Below are positions 1 to 7,415 of a DNA stretch of 64,000 nt, piece after piece (positions within the stretch are counted from its first letter, which is position 1; each line of letters opens with the position of its first letter). Under the pieces are notes generated by a model. It ran no database searches. It was given only the letters and a program-made list of their open reading frames with translations, and was not told the origin of the DNA. This DNA is from Bordetella genomosp. 9 (GTDB lineage: Bacteria; Pseudomonadota; Gammaproteobacteria; Burkholderiales; Burkholderiaceae_B), in contig NZ_CP021109.1 of NCBI RefSeq assembly GCF_002119725.1, positions 4,340,001 through 4,404,000 of the forward strand. Reading direction: 5' to 3'. A program made the translations under genes and the position numbers.

Positions 1-337
1 CCTGCAGATAGTCGGGGAACATGGTGTGGAAAGACGTCGTGAACCGCCATCCCCGGCGCAGCGCCATGCGGCGCGCCGCCAGCCCCAGGGGCCCTTCGGT
101 GGCGATATGCAGGGCGTCGGGAACGATGTCCCCCAGCAGCCGCCGCAGCTGCTTGCGCGGCTGGATGCACAGGCGCAGCTCCGGCTCCGACGGCGCCGGC
201 ACGGTCCGGCTGCCCTCCGGGCTGACGACGATCAGCTCATGGCCCCAGCTGGACAGGATCTTGCGCATGGTCGTCCAGGTGCGGACAACCCCGTTCACTT
301 GCGGATGCCAGGCATCCGTAACCAGCGCGATGAGCAT
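1..337 (-). CDS. GT4 family glycosyltransferase (N-terminal part, cut by window edge)
   Basis: Reading the minus strand from an ATG at 337 gives 112 residues that run off the left edge. The start (MLIALVTDAWHPQVNGVVRT) is the typical N-terminus of GT4 enzymes related to GDP-mannose-dependent alpha-mannosyltransferases (MgtA) and sulfoquinovosyl-diacylglycerol synthases, in which the Gly-Val-Val loop lies near the sugar nucleotide. Further on there are HIATEGPLG and FTTSFHTMFPDYL segments, both conserved in this family. It is probably a cytoplasmic, membrane-associated enzyme that glycosylates a lipid acceptor. Donor and acceptor cannot be settled from this fragment. The sequence upstream of the start holds no obvious ribosome binding site. 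The next feature upstream is an intergenic repeat. Confidence 0.8.
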   Translation of the reverse strand, partial: MLIALVTDAWHPQVNGVVRTWTTMRKILSSWGHELIVVSPEGSRTVPAPSEPELRLCIQPRKQLRRLLGDIVPDALHIATEGPLGLAARRMALRRGWRFTTSFHTMFPDYLQ

Positions 338-400
338 GGGCTTTTGCAAGAGAGCCAGGAAAGCGCTTATTTGGCCCGTGGTTCATGACGGGAATATGTC

Positions 401-540
401 CCACCCCCGAAGCGCTATCGCGCTTCCCCCTCGAGGGGGCGCGCCTGCGGACCGGCGGAGCCGGATCCGCGGCGCCCCGGTGGCGGAGCTTCTTGCGGGG
501 GGCGGAGCGGGATCCGCGGCGCCTCGGGCGGGTGCCCGGG
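401..540 (+). repeat. Dispersed GC-rich intergenic repeat, copy 1
   Basis: This element begins CCACCCCCGAAGCGCT, carries a CGCTTCCCCCTCGAGGGGGCG hairpin-like core, and continues into GGACCGGCGGAGCCGGATCC. The last part is partly duplicated in tandem (GCGGAGCCGGATCCGCGGCGCC near 456-478 and GCGGAGCGGGATCCGCGGCGCC near 502-523). Almost the same sequence is present in reverse orientation at 14411-14503, and its first part is present at 9239-9290. It lies between the divergently placed GT4 gene and the 3' end of the DUF1289 gene. It carries no plausible reading frame of its own. Confidence 0.8.
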
Positions 541-544
541 GGCG

Positions 545-775
545 CTATCTTCTGGGGTAGCCCTGGGAGCGGATGCGGTGCCAGACGACTTGTTTTTCGG
601 CGTCGCTCATGAATACCCAGTTGGAGACTTCCATTGCCGTGCGGCCGCAGCCGCGGCAGATTTCATCGAAGAGCGTCGAGCACACCGCGACACAAGGCGA
701 ATCCGTGGCCGCGAAGACGCGGTCGTTCTCGGTTTCGGGGGCGGTGGGACACATATCGGGAGTGAAATCAGCCAT
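545..775 (-). CDS. DUF1289 family small cysteine-rich protein
   Basis: This 76-residue protein begins MADFTPDMCP. Four cysteines (C28, C32, C40, C43) are spaced C-x3-C-x7-C-x2-C in a segment reading SPCVAVC...ICRGCGRT. A W-x-x-M-S-D-x-E-K stretch and a basic tail follow, the usual layout of DUF1289 (predicted Fe-S or zinc-binding protein, function unknown). The open frame continues upstream to 892, but the extra residues are proline/alanine-rich and unlike the family, so the ATG at 775 was chosen. No strong ribosome binding site is visible. The gene ends just beside the repeat at 401-540. The domain assignment is firm and the role is unknown. Confidence 0.8.
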   Translation of the reverse strand: MADFTPDMCPTAPETENDRVFAATDSPCVAVCSTLFDEICRGCGRTAMEVSNWVFMSDAEKQVVWHRIRSQGYPRR

Positions 776-961
776 GAGGGAAGAATAGCCGAATATGGGG
801 TGGATGGCCCGGCTGGCCGGCGGGGCGGCCGGGCCATCCAAGGCCGGCGGCGGCGCCTTCCTGCCTCGCCGGATTTTCATGCTATTTTGCACGCCCGGGG
901 TCTACGGCGCGCGTCGCCGCGCCCGCTGCCAGTAGGCCCCGGCACAACGCAAGGCGTAGCC

Positions 962-1717
962 ATGAACCCGGTACTGCAATCCAAACTACAGGCTGCCGAC
1001 GCCCAGAAGGCTGCGTTGGATGCCGTGCGGCCATTGCCGCCCCACACGGTGGCCTCGCTGCACGACAAGCTGACTTTGGAATGGACGTACCATTCGAACG
1101 CCATCGAGGGCAACACGCTGACCTTGCGCGAAACCAAGGTCGTCCTCGAAGGAATCACTGTCGGCGGGAAAACGCTCCGCGAGCACTTCGAGGCGACCAA
1201 CCATCGCGATGCGATCCTTTATGTCGAAGAAATCGTGGCGAAGCAGGCGGCGTTGAGCGAATGGCAGATCAAGAATATCCACAGCCTCGTGCTGAAGGGG
1301 ATCGACAACGATCAGGCGGGCCGCTACCGTCGTGAAAACGTCGTTATTTCGGGCGCCAGTACCATCCCGCCGGACTTTCTGCACCTTGACGAAGAGATGC
1401 AGCGGCTTATCGCCTGGCACGCGCAGGCCGGGCAGATGCACCCCATCGAGCGTGCCTCCGAACTCCACACGCGATTTGTGAAGATTCATCCCTTCGTCGA
1501 TGGCAACGGCCGCACCGGCCGATTGCTGTTGAACTTCGAGTTGATGAAGTCGGGCTACCCGCCCGCCGTCATACGCAAGGAAGACCGCCTGGCGTACTAC
1601 GACGCCCTGGACGAAGCTTGCGTGAGCGGAAATCACGACGCGATTACGAGCCTGGTTGCCGATGCAGTTCAGCGGTCGCTGGCCGCGTATCTCGACTTAT
1701 TGCGTCCGACGCCCTGA
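962..1717 (+). CDS. Fic family protein (class II, N-terminal inhibitory motif)
   Basis: This 251-residue protein starts MNPVLQSKLQ. Residues 176-191 carry the Fic core HPFVDGNGRTGRLLLN, with the catalytic His176 and the GNGRTGR anion-binding loop intact, so AMP (or another nucleotide monophosphate) transfer to a target hydroxyl is expected. Upstream, S45-N-A-I-E49-G50-N fits the inhibitory [S/T]-x-x-x-E-[G/N] motif in which Glu competes with ATP gamma-phosphate binding, here N-terminal to the Fic core (class II). The frame is open back to 578, but residues before 962 are low-complexity and not Fic-like. No antitoxin gene lies beside it, consistent with built-in inhibition. A winged-helix C-terminus, seen in some longer homologues, is absent. 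Confidence 0.93.
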   Translation: MNPVLQSKLQAADAQKAALDAVRPLPPHTVASLHDKLTLEWTYHSNAIEGNTLTLRETKVVLEGITVGGKTLREHFEATNHRDAILYVEEIVAKQAALSEWQIKNIHSLVLKGIDNDQAGRYRRENVVISGASTIPPDFLHLDEEMQRLIAWHAQAGQMHPIERASELHTRFVKIHPFVDGNGRTGRLLLNFELMKSGYPPAVIRKEDRLAYYDALDEACVSGNHDAITSLVADAVQRSLAAYLDLLRPTP

Positions 1718-1827
1718 TTCGGGCCGCAATGCGCGGCATTCTCCTGCCAGGGGGCGGAGCGGCTCAAACGGCGGACGAGCGCGTCCGGATCCGCGATGAA
1801 TCGGACCTCCGGATCCTGGAAACTGCA

Positions 1828-2709
1828 TCAGCCAAAGAAGGACAACGCCGTCTCGGCGATCTGCTCCGGCAGCTCTTCCGCAAGGTAATGGGCGCCGTCC
1901 ACCGCATGGCCCTGGACATCCGGCGCCACGTTGCGCCATAGCGCCAGCACGTCGAAGTTGCGGCCCACGGCGCCGCGAGCGCCCCAAAGGACGAGCAGCG
2001 GGCAAGGCAAGCGGCGTCCCGCCGCGCGATCCTCGCGGTCGTGCTCGAGGTCGATGGTGGCCGAGGCCCGGTAGTCTTCGCAAATGCCGACCGGCAGGCC
2101 CGGCAGCGCCGCGCAACGTTCGTATTCGGCCAGGGCGCGCGGGTCGAAGATCCCCAGACCCCCGGGGCGGCCGCCCATGATCGACCGCACGTAGAAAACC
2201 GGGTCCCGGCCGATCATGGTTTCCGGCATGGGCGCTGGCTGGATCAGCCAGAACCAGTGATAGTAGGCCTGCGCGAACGCGCGCGTCGTGCCTTCGTACA
2301 TGTCCAGGGTGGGCGCGATGTCGAGCAGCATCATGCGTTCGACGCGTTCGGCGTGGTCCATCGCCAGCCGGTGCGCCACGCGAGCTCCGCGATCATGCGC
2401 CAGGACCCGGAAACGCGGGTGACCCAAGGCCGTCATCACGGCCGCCATGTCGGCGGCCATGGCGCGCTTGGAATGCGCGGCGTGATCGGGCGTGGCGTCC
2501 GGCTTGCCGCTATCGCCGTAACCGCGCAGGTCCGCGGCCACGCAGGTAAAGCGCGCGGTCAGCGCCGGCCACACCCGATGCCACATGGCGCTCGTCTGCG
2601 GATGCCCGTGCAACAGCAGCAGCGGCGGCCCCTCGCCTGCCACGCGGGCGGCGATGTGCGTTCCGTTCACCTCGAACCGGCGTACCGGCACGTCAAAAAG
2701 CGATGTCAT
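1828..2709 (-). CDS. Alpha/beta hydrolase, haloacetate (fluoroacetate) dehalogenase-like
   Basis: The 293-residue protein starts MTSLFDVPVR and has GGGAGA-like sequence (GGGAGACGCGCT) just before the ATG. It has the HGHPQTS oxyanion region, an H105-D106-R107-G-A-R110 nucleophile elbow, D130, an H151-W152 pair, Y196 and a C-terminal H274 in DGAHYLAEE. This set matches the nucleophile Asp, the two carboxylate-binding Arg, the halide-pocket His/Trp/Tyr and the catalytic His known in fluoroacetate dehalogenases. A dehalogenase acting on short 2-haloacids is therefore the best guess. An epoxide hydrolase or other Asp-nucleophile hydrolase is the alternative. It follows leuD on the same strand at a distance of 43 bases, and no haloacid transporter is adjacent. 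Confidence 0.82.
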   Translation of the reverse strand: MTSLFDVPVRRFEVNGTHIAARVAGEGPPLLLLHGHPQTSAMWHRVWPALTARFTCVAADLRGYGDSGKPDATPDHAAHSKRAMAADMAAVMTALGHPRFRVLAHDRGARVAHRLAMDHAERVERMMLLDIAPTLDMYEGTTRAFAQAYYHWFWLIQPAPMPETMIGRDPVFYVRSIMGGRPGGLGIFDPRALAEYERCAALPGLPVGICEDYRASATIDLEHDREDRAAGRRLPCPLLVLWGARGAVGRNFDVLALWRNVAPDVQGHAVDGAHYLAEELPEQIAETALSFFG

Positions 2710-2752
2710 AGCGCGTCTCCCATGTGGCGCCAGCTTAACGCGAGGCGCAAGC

Positions 2753-3427
2753 TCAGACCGCGCGCCGCGCGGCGTCGCCGGATGCCGGCGCCTTGCGGGC
2801 CGCCTCGACGGCCCGGCGCGCCACGTCCTTGAGCCACGGCCGCGTGCGCCAATGCCGAAGCTCGAAGTCCGCCACGGCGCTTTCGCGCGCCAGCGTGTCC
2901 TGCACCATGTCGTGTCCGCGCAGGAACATATCGCGATGACGGGGCGAGAGCGTGAACGGCAGCTGCGCGGCGCCATCATCCACGACGCCGGCGCGCACGT
3001 CGATGCGCAGTCTTGCCCGCGACGGGTCTTCGGTCCGGCGCAGCAATGCCTGCACATGCCGCTCGTCGAAGGTGACCAGCAAAAGCCCATTGTTCATCGC
3101 GTTGAAAAAGAAGATTTCCGCGAAGCTGGAGGCGATGACCGCGCGTATGCCGTACTGCTGCAGCCCCCATACGGCGTGCTCCCGACTGGACCCGCAGCCG
3201 AAGTTGGCGCCCGCGACAAGGATGCTGGCTTGCCGCCACGGCGGACGATTCAGCACGAAGCCGGGCCGCTCGGCGCCGGCTTCATCGAAACGCAGGTCAT
3301 ACAGCAGCCCGCGATCCAGTCCCCGCTTGTCGATGCCCCGCAGGAACTGCTTGGGCATGATCTGGTCGGTGTCCAGGTTGGTATAGGGAAGCGGGGCCGC
3401 TATTCCTTCGATGATGGCCTTATCCAT
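2753..3427 (-). CDS. leuD: 3-isopropylmalate dehydratase small subunit (LeuD-like)
   Basis: This 224-residue protein starts MDKAIIEGIA. It shows the small-subunit swivel fold signatures: YTNLDTDQIMPKQFL near residues 15-29 and NFGCGSSREHAVWGL at about 75-89, where the Ser-Arg loop contributes to substrate binding. With LeuC it would isomerise 2-isopropylmalate to 3-isopropylmalate in leucine synthesis, or hydrate/dehydrate a related 2-hydroxyacid. The start was set at 3427 because this ATG overlaps the end of leuC (stop at 3420-3422), indicating translational coupling. The open frame extends a few codons further upstream. The alanine-rich C-terminal tail after about residue 200 is family-typical. 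Confidence 0.9.
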   Translation of the reverse strand: MDKAIIEGIAAPLPYTNLDTDQIMPKQFLRGIDKRGLDRGLLYDLRFDEAGAERPGFVLNRPPWRQASILVAGANFGCGSSREHAVWGLQQYGIRAVIASSFAEIFFFNAMNNGLLLVTFDERHVQALLRRTEDPSRARLRIDVRAGVVDDGAAQLPFTLSPRHRDMFLRGHDMVQDTLARESAVADFELRHWRTRPWLKDVARRAVEAARKAPASGDAARRAV

Positions 3428-4844
3428 GGTCGCGCTCCATCGCACGGACGTCGGTGATGCGCCCGGTCAGCGCCGCGGCGGCGGCCATGAGCGGGCTCAT
3501 CAAATGCGTGCGGCCGCCGCGTCCCTGGCGGCCTTCGAAGTTCCGGTTGGTGGTGGACGCGCAGCGCTCGCCGGCGCCCAGCACGTCGTCGTTCATGGCC
3601 AGGCACATCGAGCAGCCGGGCTGCCGCCATTCGAAGCCGGCGGCCGTCAACACCGCGGCGATGCCTTCGCGTTCGGCCTGCTCCCGCACGGCGCCCGAGC
3701 CGGGCACCACCATCGCACGCACACCCGGCGCCACGCGCCGCCCGCGCGCCAGGTTCGCGACCGCGCGCAGGTCCTCGATGCGGCCATTGGTGCAGGAGCC
3801 GATGAATACGCGGTCCACGCGCAGCCCTGCCAATGGCATGCCCGGCGTCAGTCCCATGTATTCCACCGCCTTTTCCTGCGCGATGCGTGCGAGCTCACAG
3901 GCTGCCTCGTCCGCGTGCGGAACGTGCGACGTTACCGGCGCCGCCTGGTCCGGACTGGTACCCCAGGTGACATAGGGCGCGATACTGCCCGCATCGAAGA
4001 CATGTTCGGCGTCGAAGCGCGCCCCCGGGTCGGTGCGCAGCGACTGCCAGTCGGCCAGCGCCGCGCGCCGTTCCTGCGCGGAAAGAAAACTGGCGCGGGC
4101 CGTCACGTAGTCGATGGTGGCGGCGTCCGGGGCCACCAAGGCGGCGCGCGCGCCGGCCTCCACCGCCATGTTGCACAGGGTCATGCGCCCTTCCATCGTC
4201 AGCGCGTCCACCGCGGCGCCGCAGAACTCCACCGCATAGCCGCGCGCGCCCTGCGCGCCCAGACGATGCACCACGTACATGACCATGTCCTTGGCGGTCG
4301 TACCCAAGGGCAGCGCGCCGTCGATGCGTATCCGCATCGTGCGGGCGACCCGGTAAACCAGCGTCTGACTGGCCAGGATGTGTTCGACTTCCGACGTCCC
4401 GACACCGAAGCCCAGGGCGCCCAGCGCGCCGTGCGTGGTCGTGTGGCTGTCGCCGCACAACACCGTCATCCCCGGCAGGATCATGCCTTGTTCGGGCGCG
4501 ATGACGTGCTCGATGCCCTGCAGCGGGTCCGTGGTGTCGAACAGCGCGATGCCGTTCTCCTCGCAGTTGCGCTTCAGGTTGCGCGCCTGCAGGGACGAGG
4601 CGGGATCCGCAATGGTCCGGCGCGGCGCAGGGACCGCATGGGTCGGAATGATGTGGTCGACCACCGCCACCTGTTGCCCGGGACGGCGTGCGCGCAACCC
4701 GCGGCTCGCCAGTCCGGCGAACGCCTGGGGGCTGGTGTATTCGTTCATCAGATGCAGGTCGACATAGAGCAGGATGTGCTCGTCGTCCAGCCGCGCCACT
4801 TCATGGGCGCGCACCAGTTTGTCGTAGAGCGTCGTTGGGGCCAT
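3420..4844 (-). CDS. leuC: 3-isopropylmalate dehydratase large subunit (LeuC-like)
   Basis: A 474-residue aconitase-superfamily protein of normal LeuC length. The C-G-D-S-H-T-T-T-H-G-A-L-G motif (from Cys130), F-I-G-S-C-T-N-G-R at about residue 350 and P-G-C-S-M-C at about 410-414 are present, so the three [4Fe-4S]-ligating cysteines are intact. It forms a heterodimer with the overlapping leuD product. The divergent LysR-type gene, with a 141-base gap, suggests inducible control rather than ordinary leucine attenuation. Bordetella-type genomes often carry more than one LeuCD-like pair, so a role in a related reaction such as citramalate or dimethylmalate dehydration is possible. leuA and leuB are not in this window. 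Confidence 0.9.
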   Translation of the reverse strand: MAPTTLYDKLVRAHEVARLDDEHILLYVDLHLMNEYTSPQAFAGLASRGLRARRPGQQVAVVDHIIPTHAVPAPRRTIADPASSLQARNLKRNCEENGIALFDTTDPLQGIEHVIAPEQGMILPGMTVLCGDSHTTTHGALGALGFGVGTSEVEHILASQTLVYRVARTMRIRIDGALPLGTTAKDMVMYVVHRLGAQGARGYAVEFCGAAVDALTMEGRMTLCNMAVEAGARAALVAPDAATIDYVTARASFLSAQERRAALADWQSLRTDPGARFDAEHVFDAGSIAPYVTWGTSPDQAAPVTSHVPHADEAACELARIAQEKAVEYMGLTPGMPLAGLRVDRVFIGSCTNGRIEDLRAVANLARGRRVAPGVRAMVVPGSGAVREQAEREGIAAVLTAAGFEWRQPGCSMCLAMNDDVLGAGERCASTTNRNFEGRQGRGGRTHLMSPLMAAAAALTGRITDVRAMERDHG

Positions 4845-4985
4845 GACCGGGCTCCATGCAGGTTTGAAGCCGCAGTGTAGGAGCGGGAGGGCGCTTTATG
4901 ATCAAATCGATTCTGAACCTTTGTTCAATTGAATTTAATAATCGCGCGTGCGCCCGCCGCCCCTCGGGAACACGCGTCGAGCGCA
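4845..4985. promoter_or_regulatory. leuC / LysR divergent control region
   Basis: This 141-base intergenic region is AT-rich compared with its surroundings. A perfect ten-base palindrome, TTCAATTGAA, lies at 4924-4933. Such T-n-A interrupted palindromes between a LysR gene and a divergent target operon are typical binding sites of this regulator class. The assignment as operator is inference. No convincing -35/-10 pair could be picked for either direction. Confidence 0.45.
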
Positions 4986-5909
4986 ATGGACGCCCTATCC
5001 GAACTCGCTTTTTTCTCGTTGCTCGCCCGGCAGGGCAGCCTGACCGCCGCCGCGCGGGAGCTTGGCTTGACCCCGGCCGCCGTCAGCACGCGCCTGGCCA
5101 AGCTGGAACAAAGGCTGGGCGTGCGGCTGCTGCACCGTACGACGCGCCGCATCAGCGTCACACAGGAAGGCGAGCTTTACCTGGCCGAAGGGGCACGCAT
5201 CCTTGCGGATCTCGACGCGCTGGAACGCCAGGTGGCGCGCGGCCGGGCGCAGCCCAGGGGCCTGCTGCGGGTGAACGCCAGCTTCGGATTCGGACGCCGC
5301 CATATCGTTCCGGCGGTGGCGGCGTTCGTGCGCCGCTATCCCGACGTCGACGTGCAGATGCGGCTCACGGACCGGCCCCTGCCTTTGCGTGACGAGGGTT
5401 TCGACGTGGGGATCCGCTTCGGCGACATTCCGGACGCTCGCCTGACGGCGCGCAAGATCGCCAGCAACCGCCGCTTGCTGTGCGCCGCGCCAACCTACCT
5501 GAAGGCGCGCGGAACGCCGCAATCCCCGCGCGACCTTCAGGGGCATGACTGCCTGGTGGTGCGCGAAAACGACAGCGCCTACGGCACGTGGCATTTGCAG
5601 TCGGGATCGAAAAGCGACTCCGTGAAAGTGCGCGGGCCGCTCAGTTCCAACGACGGCGAAAGCGTCCTGCAATGGGCCCTTGCAGGGCACGGCATCGCGC
5701 TGCGTTCGGAATGGGAAGTTGCCCCGTACCTGCGCGCGCGCCGGCTGGTGGCCCTGCTGCCAGGGTGGGCGCCGCCGCCGGCGGACATTCATGTGCTTTA
5801 CGCGGAACGCGGCAATGTGCCGGCAAAGGTGTCGGCTTTCGTGGCCTTCCTGCTGGACCGCTTCGCCCCGCAGCGCAAGCGCCCCGGTAAGGACGGGCTG
5901 GTCTGGTAG
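4986..5909 (+). CDS. LysR-family transcriptional regulator
   Basis: This 307-residue protein has an N-terminal winged helix-turn-helix (about residues 1-60: LAFFSLLARQGSLTAAAREL, then VSTRLAKLEQRLGVRLLHRTTR). A coiled linker and a two-lobed effector-binding domain of the LysR_substrate type follow, with ending segments LPGWAPPPADIHVLY and VPAKVSAFVAFLLDRF. The start MDALSELAFF at 4986 places the HTH normally. An in-frame upstream ATG at 4929 would add 19 alanine-rich residues and overlap the palindrome region. It diverges from leuCD and is the probable regulator of that pair, most likely with a hydroxyacid or keto-acid as co-inducer (inference). Confidence 0.9.
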   Translation: MDALSELAFFSLLARQGSLTAAARELGLTPAAVSTRLAKLEQRLGVRLLHRTTRRISVTQEGELYLAEGARILADLDALERQVARGRAQPRGLLRVNASFGFGRRHIVPAVAAFVRRYPDVDVQMRLTDRPLPLRDEGFDVGIRFGDIPDARLTARKIASNRRLLCAAPTYLKARGTPQSPRDLQGHDCLVVRENDSAYGTWHLQSGSKSDSVKVRGPLSSNDGESVLQWALAGHGIALRSEWEVAPYLRARRLVALLPGWAPPPADIHVLYAERGNVPAKVSAFVAFLLDRFAPQRKRPGKDGLVW

Positions 5910-5940
5910 CGGCGTCGGAAAGCGGCGTCCGGAAAGCGGC

Positions 5941-6009
5941 GCGGCCCGCACGCACCTGGGCAGGCACGCGCGGGCCGCATGGGGAATGCGCCGGACATGG
6001 CGTCCGGCG
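5941..6009. other. Two inverted repeats between LysR gene and metK (convergent)
   Basis: The gap between the converging LysR and metK genes holds two clean inverted repeats. GCGGCCCGC (5941-5949) pairs with GCGGGCCGC (5970-5978), and CGCCGGAC (5989-5996) pairs with GTCCGGCG (6002-6009) across a five-base loop. Neither is followed by a run of Ts on either strand. They may act as factor-dependent or RNA-stabilising 3' structures, but they are not canonical intrinsic terminators. Confidence 0.4.
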
Positions 6010-6029
6010 TCATCTGCCGGGCCGAACGA

Positions 6030-7193
6030 TCAGACCGCCTTTTTCAGGGCGGCAGCCTTGTCGGTGGCTTCCCAGGTGAACTCCGGCTCCGAACGGCCGA
6101 AGTGGCCGTAGGCCGCCGTCTTGGAGTAGATGGGACGCAGCAGGTCGAGCATGTTGACGATGCCCTTCGGACGCAGGTCGAAGTGCTCGCGCACCAGCTT
6201 GGCCAACTGGTCGTCCGGGATCACGCCGGTGCCTTCCGTGTAGACCGTGATGTTGATGGGCTCGGCCACGCCGATGGCGTAGCTGACCTGCACCTGGCAC
6301 TGGCGCGCCAGGCCGGCGGCCACGATGTTCTTGGCCACGTAGCGTGCGGCATAGGCGGCCGAACGGTCCACCTTGGACGGGTCCTTCCCCGAGAACGCGC
6401 CGCCGCCGTGCGGGCAGGCGCCGCCATAGGTATCGACGATGATCTTGCGGCCCGTCAGGCCGCAATCGCCTTGCGGACCGCCGATGACGAAGCGGCCCGT
6501 CGGGTTGACCAGGAAGCGCGTCTTCGGCGTGATCAGGCCGGCCGGGAAGGACGGCTTGATGATGTCTTCGATGACCGCTTCGCGGATGGTCTCCTGCGAC
6601 ACTTCGGGCGCATGCTGCGTGGACAGCACCACCGTGTCGACCTCAGTGGGACGGCCATCGACATAGCGGAAGGTGACCTGCGACTTGGCGTCGGGACGCA
6701 GCCAGGGCAGGCGGCCGTCCTTGCGCAATTCGCTCTGGCGCTGCACCAGGCGGTGCGAATACCAGATGGGCGCGGGCATCAGGTCGGGCGTTTCGTCGCA
6801 GGCGTAGCCGAACATCAGGCCCTGGTCGCCGGCCCCCTGGTTCAGGTAGTCGTCGGAGCTGCGATCCACGCCCTGTGCGATATCGGGCGATTGCTTGTCG
6901 TAGGCCACCAGCACCGCGCAGCCCTTGTAGTCGATGCCGTAGTCGGTGTTGTCGTAACCGATGCGGCGGATCGTGTCGCGCGCAACCTGGATGTAATCCA
7001 CATTGGCCGTCGTGGTGATTTCGCCGGCGAGCACGACCAGGCCGGTATTGCACAGCGTTTCCGCGGCGACGCGGGCGTTGGGATCCTGGGTGAAGATGGC
7101 GTCCAGAACGGCATCGGAGATCTGGTCGGCGACCTTGTCCGGATGGCCTTCCGAGACGGATTCGGAGGTGAAAAGGAAATCGTTGTGTGCCAC
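6030..7193 (-). CDS. metK: S-adenosylmethionine synthetase
   Basis: A 387-residue enzyme that makes S-adenosylmethionine from methionine and ATP in the cytosol. Family motifs are clear: FTSESVSEGHPDKVADQ at the N-terminus, GAGDQGLMFGYAC in the middle and GGGAFSGKDPSKVDRSAAY near the ATP phosphate site. The start was set to a GTG at 7193 (VAHNDFLF) because AAGGAAAG lies about nine bases upstream and the length then matches the usual 384-residue enzyme. An ATG-started frame extends to 7286 but would add unlike residues. The 5' leader contains a small perfect hairpin (AGGTGC GTT GCACCT, 7255-7269). No recognised SAM riboswitch was found. Confidence 0.97.
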   Translation of the reverse strand: MAHNDFLFTSESVSEGHPDKVADQISDAVLDAIFTQDPNARVAAETLCNTGLVVLAGEITTTANVDYIQVARDTIRRIGYDNTDYGIDYKGCAVLVAYDKQSPDIAQGVDRSSDDYLNQGAGDQGLMFGYACDETPDLMPAPIWYSHRLVQRQSELRKDGRLPWLRPDAKSQVTFRYVDGRPTEVDTVVLSTQHAPEVSQETIREAVIEDIIKPSFPAGLITPKTRFLVNPTGRFVIGGPQGDCGLTGRKIIVDTYGGACPHGGGAFSGKDPSKVDRSAAYAARYVAKNIVAAGLARQCQVQVSYAIGVAEPINITVYTEGTGVIPDDQLAKLVREHFDLRPKGIVNMLDLLRPIYSKTAAYGHFGRSEPEFTWEATDKAAALKKAV

Positions 7194-7415
7194 GGCTTTG
7201 CTTTCCTTGCATGGCTGCCGGGGCAAGGCTGCGCCCGGCGGCCGGATTGACGAAAGGTGCGTTGCACCTGAGATCGCAATCGGCAAGGACTTTGACCACG
7301 GCGCGACGCTTTAGCGGATTTTGCGCGGGCGCCCATGGCGCGAACCATCGGCAAACCGGCGCGTCGCCCCGCAAGTTGTCGGTTAACTCGGCGACCCTTG
7401 GCATTTTAAGCGAAA
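7194..7415. promoter_or_regulatory. metK / lpxL divergent promoter region
   Basis: This 222-base region separates metK (minus) from the acyltransferase pair (plus). It holds the 6+3+6 hairpin at 7255-7269 inside the presumed metK leader. Just before the plus-strand gene there is a TTGGCATTTTAAGCG stretch (about 7398-7412) that could hold part of a promoter. No known riboswitch consensus (SAM-I, SAM-II or SAH) could be matched by eye. Confidence 0.35.

Noticed and set aside
3411..4880. 489-residue plus-strand frame across leuC
   Set aside because: It mirrors leuC, is rich in His/Arg/Gly and has no recognisable domain.
7194..7415. SAM riboswitch upstream of metK
   Set aside because: A small hairpin and a GCTAAAGCG string are present, but the order and pairing of SAM-I, SAM-II or SAH riboswitch elements could not be found.
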